From the NCBI GenBank assembly GCA_007922305.1, contig ML677341.1:71492917-71556916 (forward strand): DNA of 64,000 nt, written 5' to 3'. The translations under genes and the position numbers were made by a program. Positions 59,895 to 64,000 of this stretch are shown one piece after another. Every line of letters begins with the position of its first letter. Position 1 is the first letter of the stretch. The notes beneath the pieces are model-generated. The model was not told the origin of the DNA, searched no databases, and worked only from the letters and a program-made list of their open reading frames with translations. The DNA is from Dermatemys mawii. Lineage: Eukaryota; Chordata; Testudines; Dermatemydidae.

Positions 59895-62163
59895 CTAAAT
59901 ATTAAACTGTAACACTCTCCCCTCTTTGGCCTGCTAATTCCACACTCCCACATGATAAGAGAGCTATGTGAGCTCACTACCTCAAGAGCAGCGCTTCCAG
60001 GATCACACTTCTGTTTTCCAAGTCTCCTTGAATCCATGCTCTACAATAAATTAATGCTGCCAGCATTTCAGTTTCCATCTCCAAGTTCCCTGACAATTCT
60101 CCTTGTCTTGTTTGCATTAAACATTTGTCCCCAAGATACTGTATTTCCAATGTGCAAGGCACTGTCTTTTGGTTTAAAATTTCCCAGGAATTTATCAGTG
60201 TTATTTTAAAAAAATAAAAATCAGATGAAAATCAGTGCAAAAAATTAACACCGGTTTTCTGGGTAAATATTGAGGCTAATTCTGGGGCATGGGAGGACAG
60301 AAAAAAAGAAACAGAGAAGAGTGAGAGTGTTTTTGACCCTGCTCCCTGCTCTAGGAGAAATGGCAATGCAGTAAACTAGGTGGGTTTCCAAGCCACCATC
60401 TCTCTTTCCAGAGGAGGTCCAGAAGTGGAAGAGGTTGAGGAGATGAGGGTGCCATGTCCTCATGCTGCCTCCTTCACCTCTTCCACTTCTGGGCCCACTC
60501 TGGAAGGAGAGACAGGAGCTTGGTTACCTGGGCTGCCCAAGTTACAAAGCCACCTTCTCTCCTTCCAGAGCAAGGAGCCAGGTCCAGGGAGTTCTGGCAC
60601 TTCATTTTGTAGGGCTTGAGCACTGACGTACATGTGCCTGTCTGTATCTTCCATTGCATTCCTTGCCTTTGCATTTACACTTAGACTAATTTATTACTAA
60701 CATAAACACATGCACGTAATGAAATGGATTGGATTTTCCTAATATCATGTACCTGTAGACTTATGTACCTGAGTGGTCTAAAATTTGTGTGAAAATGGGT
60801 AAAAAATGAAAAAAAAATACTTTTGCAAATCCCAGGAATTTTTCATTAAAAACTGAAGACAAAGGGCCTTGCCGATGTGTTCTAATCCCTACAAATATCA
60901 GGTAAGCAGAGACAAAGATATAGCTAGGGAGATTTCCCTTGTGTCTGCCCTGAATCCCACAGAGAGAAAACATTCAACCACTCAGTTCAGTACTCTACAC
61001 AGCTAATGTTTTCTGCTAGTGCAGCTGGGAATTTTCTAGGTTATCCAGTCCCAGTGCCAAATACAGCCTCCATTTCAAAGAGGCCAATGCCTTTGGAAGC
61101 CTGATAAGTACCTACTGTACTCATTACATTGGATTGGGACTCTGAAAATGCCTTATAACAAGATGGGCCGAAATTGTTAACTGACTTTCCACCTACTCCT
61201 ATATGCAGTTGTTTTCTGATTCTACTTCTGAGCATAGTGGGGTGACTGAGATCAGGATTTCAGTGACTAGAGGTAGCAATCATTATAGTTATGTCTAAAA
61301 TGTGGGACCTATGCCCCCACTGGTATTTACACCAATATCAAGTGAATGCAAAGTGGGTGTAAAATGTTCCCATTCTGATCTCACTTCAGAAAATGAAGGG
61401 CAACAGTGAATTAGGCTTGTGCCTTCTGTGTGAAAATCCTTTCCCTTTGTTTTCAGTTGCTCATGACTTTCTCAAATTCCTTTTTAGGCCGAAATTTTCC
61501 CTGTTTATTTTTAGCTCAAAGTTCAATTTTCTTGAAAAATGTCAACAGTAGTGAATGAATCATTTTCAGTTATTTGCACAGGAATAAAACACACATAGGC
61601 TTATCAGAAATGTTGTGCTTGAGTATATCAAAACCACCTGAAGTTAGAAAAATCAAACTAGGCTTATTTTGCAGATTTAATGGACATTTATGCAACAAGA
61701 CAAATTTGCTTTAATTTTTTTTTAAAAATGTTCAATATATAATTTCTGCACATTCCACAGGTTAAGCCAAATGAGCTTCTAAAGTCCTTCAGCCAAATAG
61801 CTCCATATCTGGGAACATAACAAGGTCAGTAAAGAACACCTCAGTTAAGGACAGTTCCGTTAGAACTGTGAGAACCATGATGTTGAAAATATTTACAGTT
61901 TGACAGGAGAGAAAACTGCCAGGCTGGGAGGTCTTTAACATAAGCCCACAATCAAAGAGTTTACAAGCTTTGCTTAAAAAATGATTCTGTTCCTCAGCTC
62001 CCCAAGTAAAAAGCAGGGGAATATAAATATAAACGTAATTGTTTATAGGTGAAATGCCACAGAAATGACAGAAAAAATCCTACAATATTAACTCAGAACA
62101 TGTACCTTTGCTGTATTTTCTATTTCTATTCCTTGTTAAATGTTCATTGTAATTGGTATCATA

Positions 62164-62183
62164 GAGAGAGAGAGAGAGAGAGA
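62164..62183 (+). repeat. (AG)n microsatellite
   Basis: About ten uninterrupted AG units. A shorter AG run lies in the GPRC5A region at about 13176-13191. Confidence 0.9.
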
Positions 62184-64000
62184 GGAATACCTTACTGAGT
62201 TTAGGTGGGAGTAACATTAACTTTCAGAATTTCCTGACTTTTAAGGGCTTGCCATTTCTGCATTAATGCCCCATTACCACTACTGGGGTTTTTTGCATGT
62301 AATTATAAATGAATTTGTTCATTTTGCATATGGTCATTTGAAAGACGACCTGACTGATTTTGTAAATAGACTGACCATCCTGATAACAGGACAGATCCCC
62401 TGACCTTAATGGAAGACCTGCAGGCTGGCAGCTAGAGAAACTGATGCTTCAGACAGATAGGCATACTGACTGAAAGGAGTGAGCCGTGCTGGTATCAGGC
62501 TGGTAGCAATAAAGATATTGCTGCAAAGCAGAGCAGCAGTGAAAATATTGTTGGTCCTTCCTGTCCCGAGGATGTGTACACAGTTTCTGCCTCTTCTTCA
62601 GAATGTGCACACTTTTTCAGAGTACATATTATCTCTCTCCTTCAGAACACATTCCTTCTCTCTTTTACACACAGACTCCTTCAGAACTTGCACTCTATTT
62701 CTCCCTGTCTTTGGGACTTGCACATTCTTTCTTTTCTTTGTCCTTTCATTCTGCACACTAACACATCCTCTCCCCTCCAATGCAATCCAGTAGCATTCAT
62801 ACAGCCTTCAAGTCTGAGCCAGTCCAACAAAGGACACAGGTGTTGACACAGATTTTCTCTCCTCTTCCTGCATCCTCTTGCAGGTTCATTCACTCCCTTC
62901 TACTGACCAGGTTTTTTAGAGGCTCGGCTGTGTCTCCTCATGAAGAAGGCACAACTTCCTGGTAAGGAGGCCAGAGAATTGTAAATAAACTTTACCTGCA
63001 CTCCAGAGGACAATCCTGTGATGAGGCTTCAAAGTCTCTCTCTCTCTTTTTCTTCTCTCCTCACTGCCCCTTTTGGATTTCAGTTTGGAGTGTGTGACGT
63101 GTCCCTCTTCATATCCTCTGATTTACACATTCCTCAGTCTTTCTTTGGAACCTCTTCTAGCTGCTCTTTCTTGCCCTCCCCTCCTGCCCATTCAAGCTGA
63201 ACATCTCCTCAGACACATGGGAGCCTTACGGAAGTGAAAACATCAGTCAGCGGCAGCAGAGTTCTTTTTTAAAGTGAACCCTCTCTTGAGGGGCCTCCTC
63301 TCATCCGTGCCCCTGGTTCCCCGTTGCCCAGCACACAACTCTTTGGCATCCAGCACGGCTGTACAACCTCTCTTAGCATCCATAGTTTCCACTATGCCGT
63401 GTTCCTTTCTGGCAGCTTGAGCCCCCTGGAGTCATCCAGCCTGGGATTTGTTCCTCAAGTCGTTTCTGCCTTTGAGCAACCATGCCAATTAATTCTCTGC
63501 TGATTAGTTCATTCCTGAGCCATTGTGCCAGATCTATTTTGGTCAGCATAAACAAGGAGGATATATTGTCTGCAGTGTTTTTCTCTGCTCCCAAGTTACT
63601 TGGCTGCCAAGCCAAACAGATTCAAGCTTGGACAGTACTTGACTTACAGACCTCCAATGAAACATCAGGTGTCACAAGAAGCGATGTTAGTGACTTAGTA
63701 GAGTGTGACCTTGTCCCTCCCTGGGAGTAAGTATTGAACAAGTACCATCTTAGCATGTGCTGCACTCCTGCAGGTGCTATCCTTGGATAAAACTTTAATG
63801 CCATGTTCTGGCTTCCTGTGCTCATTACCATATCCATGGCATGATTTGCTAGTTCCCTGGCCAAATTTGAATTCTGCCTAATGTTACACCTATAGTGTCA
63901 ATTGGCTGCAATGCTTTTTCACTTCCTGTTCTAAACCGTTTGATGATTTTGCTGTGTGCTCTTAGATAACTCCATGTTCTACCCCTGCGGCAGCTGCATT

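Larger units (their letters stand above)
54650..64000. other. Gene-free flank downstream
   Basis: In human the next gene beyond HEBP1 is FAM234B; no exon of it was recognised. The interval holds AT-rich sequence (54900-57100), the MITE at 57370, the foldbacks at 57960 and 58254, a hairpin near 60420-60490 and an AG repeat at 62164. 62400-64000 shows nothing identifiable. Confidence 0.55.

Noticed and set aside
62400..63010. Possible solo LTR, suggested by AATAAA-like motifs and short repeated ttcagaac phrases
   Set aside because: No TG...CA ends, target duplication or primer-binding site could be found.
1..64000. CRISPR arrays, operons, ribosome binding sites or prophage
   Set aside because: The sequence is vertebrate nuclear DNA; no regularly spaced repeats with unique spacers or bacterial gene layout were seen.

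Overview
The window is nuclear DNA from a vertebrate, most likely a non-avian reptile and probably a turtle. The evidence is intron-containing genes with GT-AG splice sites, CpG-depleted and AT-leaning intergenic DNA with one clear CpG island, CR1 LINE 3' ends, a Penelope-like element, and hAT and Harbinger-type elements with clean target-site duplications (TSDs). The species call rests on recognising repeat families by eye, so a crocodilian is not excluded.

Three genes can be supported. GPRC5A lies on the + strand at 12186-15083 with three coding exons, 360 aa, a consensus start context and a polyadenylation signal at 16291. It encodes a seven-transmembrane class C orphan receptor. HEBP1 lies on the - strand from 41461 down to 34298 with four coding exons. 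Its 189 aa equals the human length, and it starts in a CpG island. It encodes a cytosolic SOUL-domain heme-binding protein. The order GPRC5A (+) then HEBP1 (-) matches human 12p13, but no GPRC5D is visible in the roughly 17 kb between them.

The third gene is on the - strand at 54488-48978. I assembled it from three short exons whose splice phases agree. It encodes a 151-aa protein with a signal peptide, a predicted coiled coil and an arginine-rich tail. A TATA box lies upstream and AATAAA lies 81 nt after the stop. I do not recognise the family, and it is the best candidate here for something undescribed.

Layout: 1-12000 has no supported gene and holds old SINE-like and MITE-like sequence. 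12000-16315 is GPRC5A. 16316-34100 is gene-free and contains two hAT-type insertions and a near-perfect broken palindrome (22538-23256). 34100-41760 is HEBP1 with CR1 and hAT insertions in its introns. 41760-48890 is gene-free and dominated by a foldback hAT element with a second hAT element nested in it. 48890-54640 is the unrecognised secreted-protein gene; its large intron holds a Penelope-like foldback that itself carries a Harbinger-like insertion and a hAT MITE. 54640-64000 is gene-free and contains a second, intact copy of the foldback hAT element. No operon-like or pathway link between the three genes is implied; they are simply neighbours.
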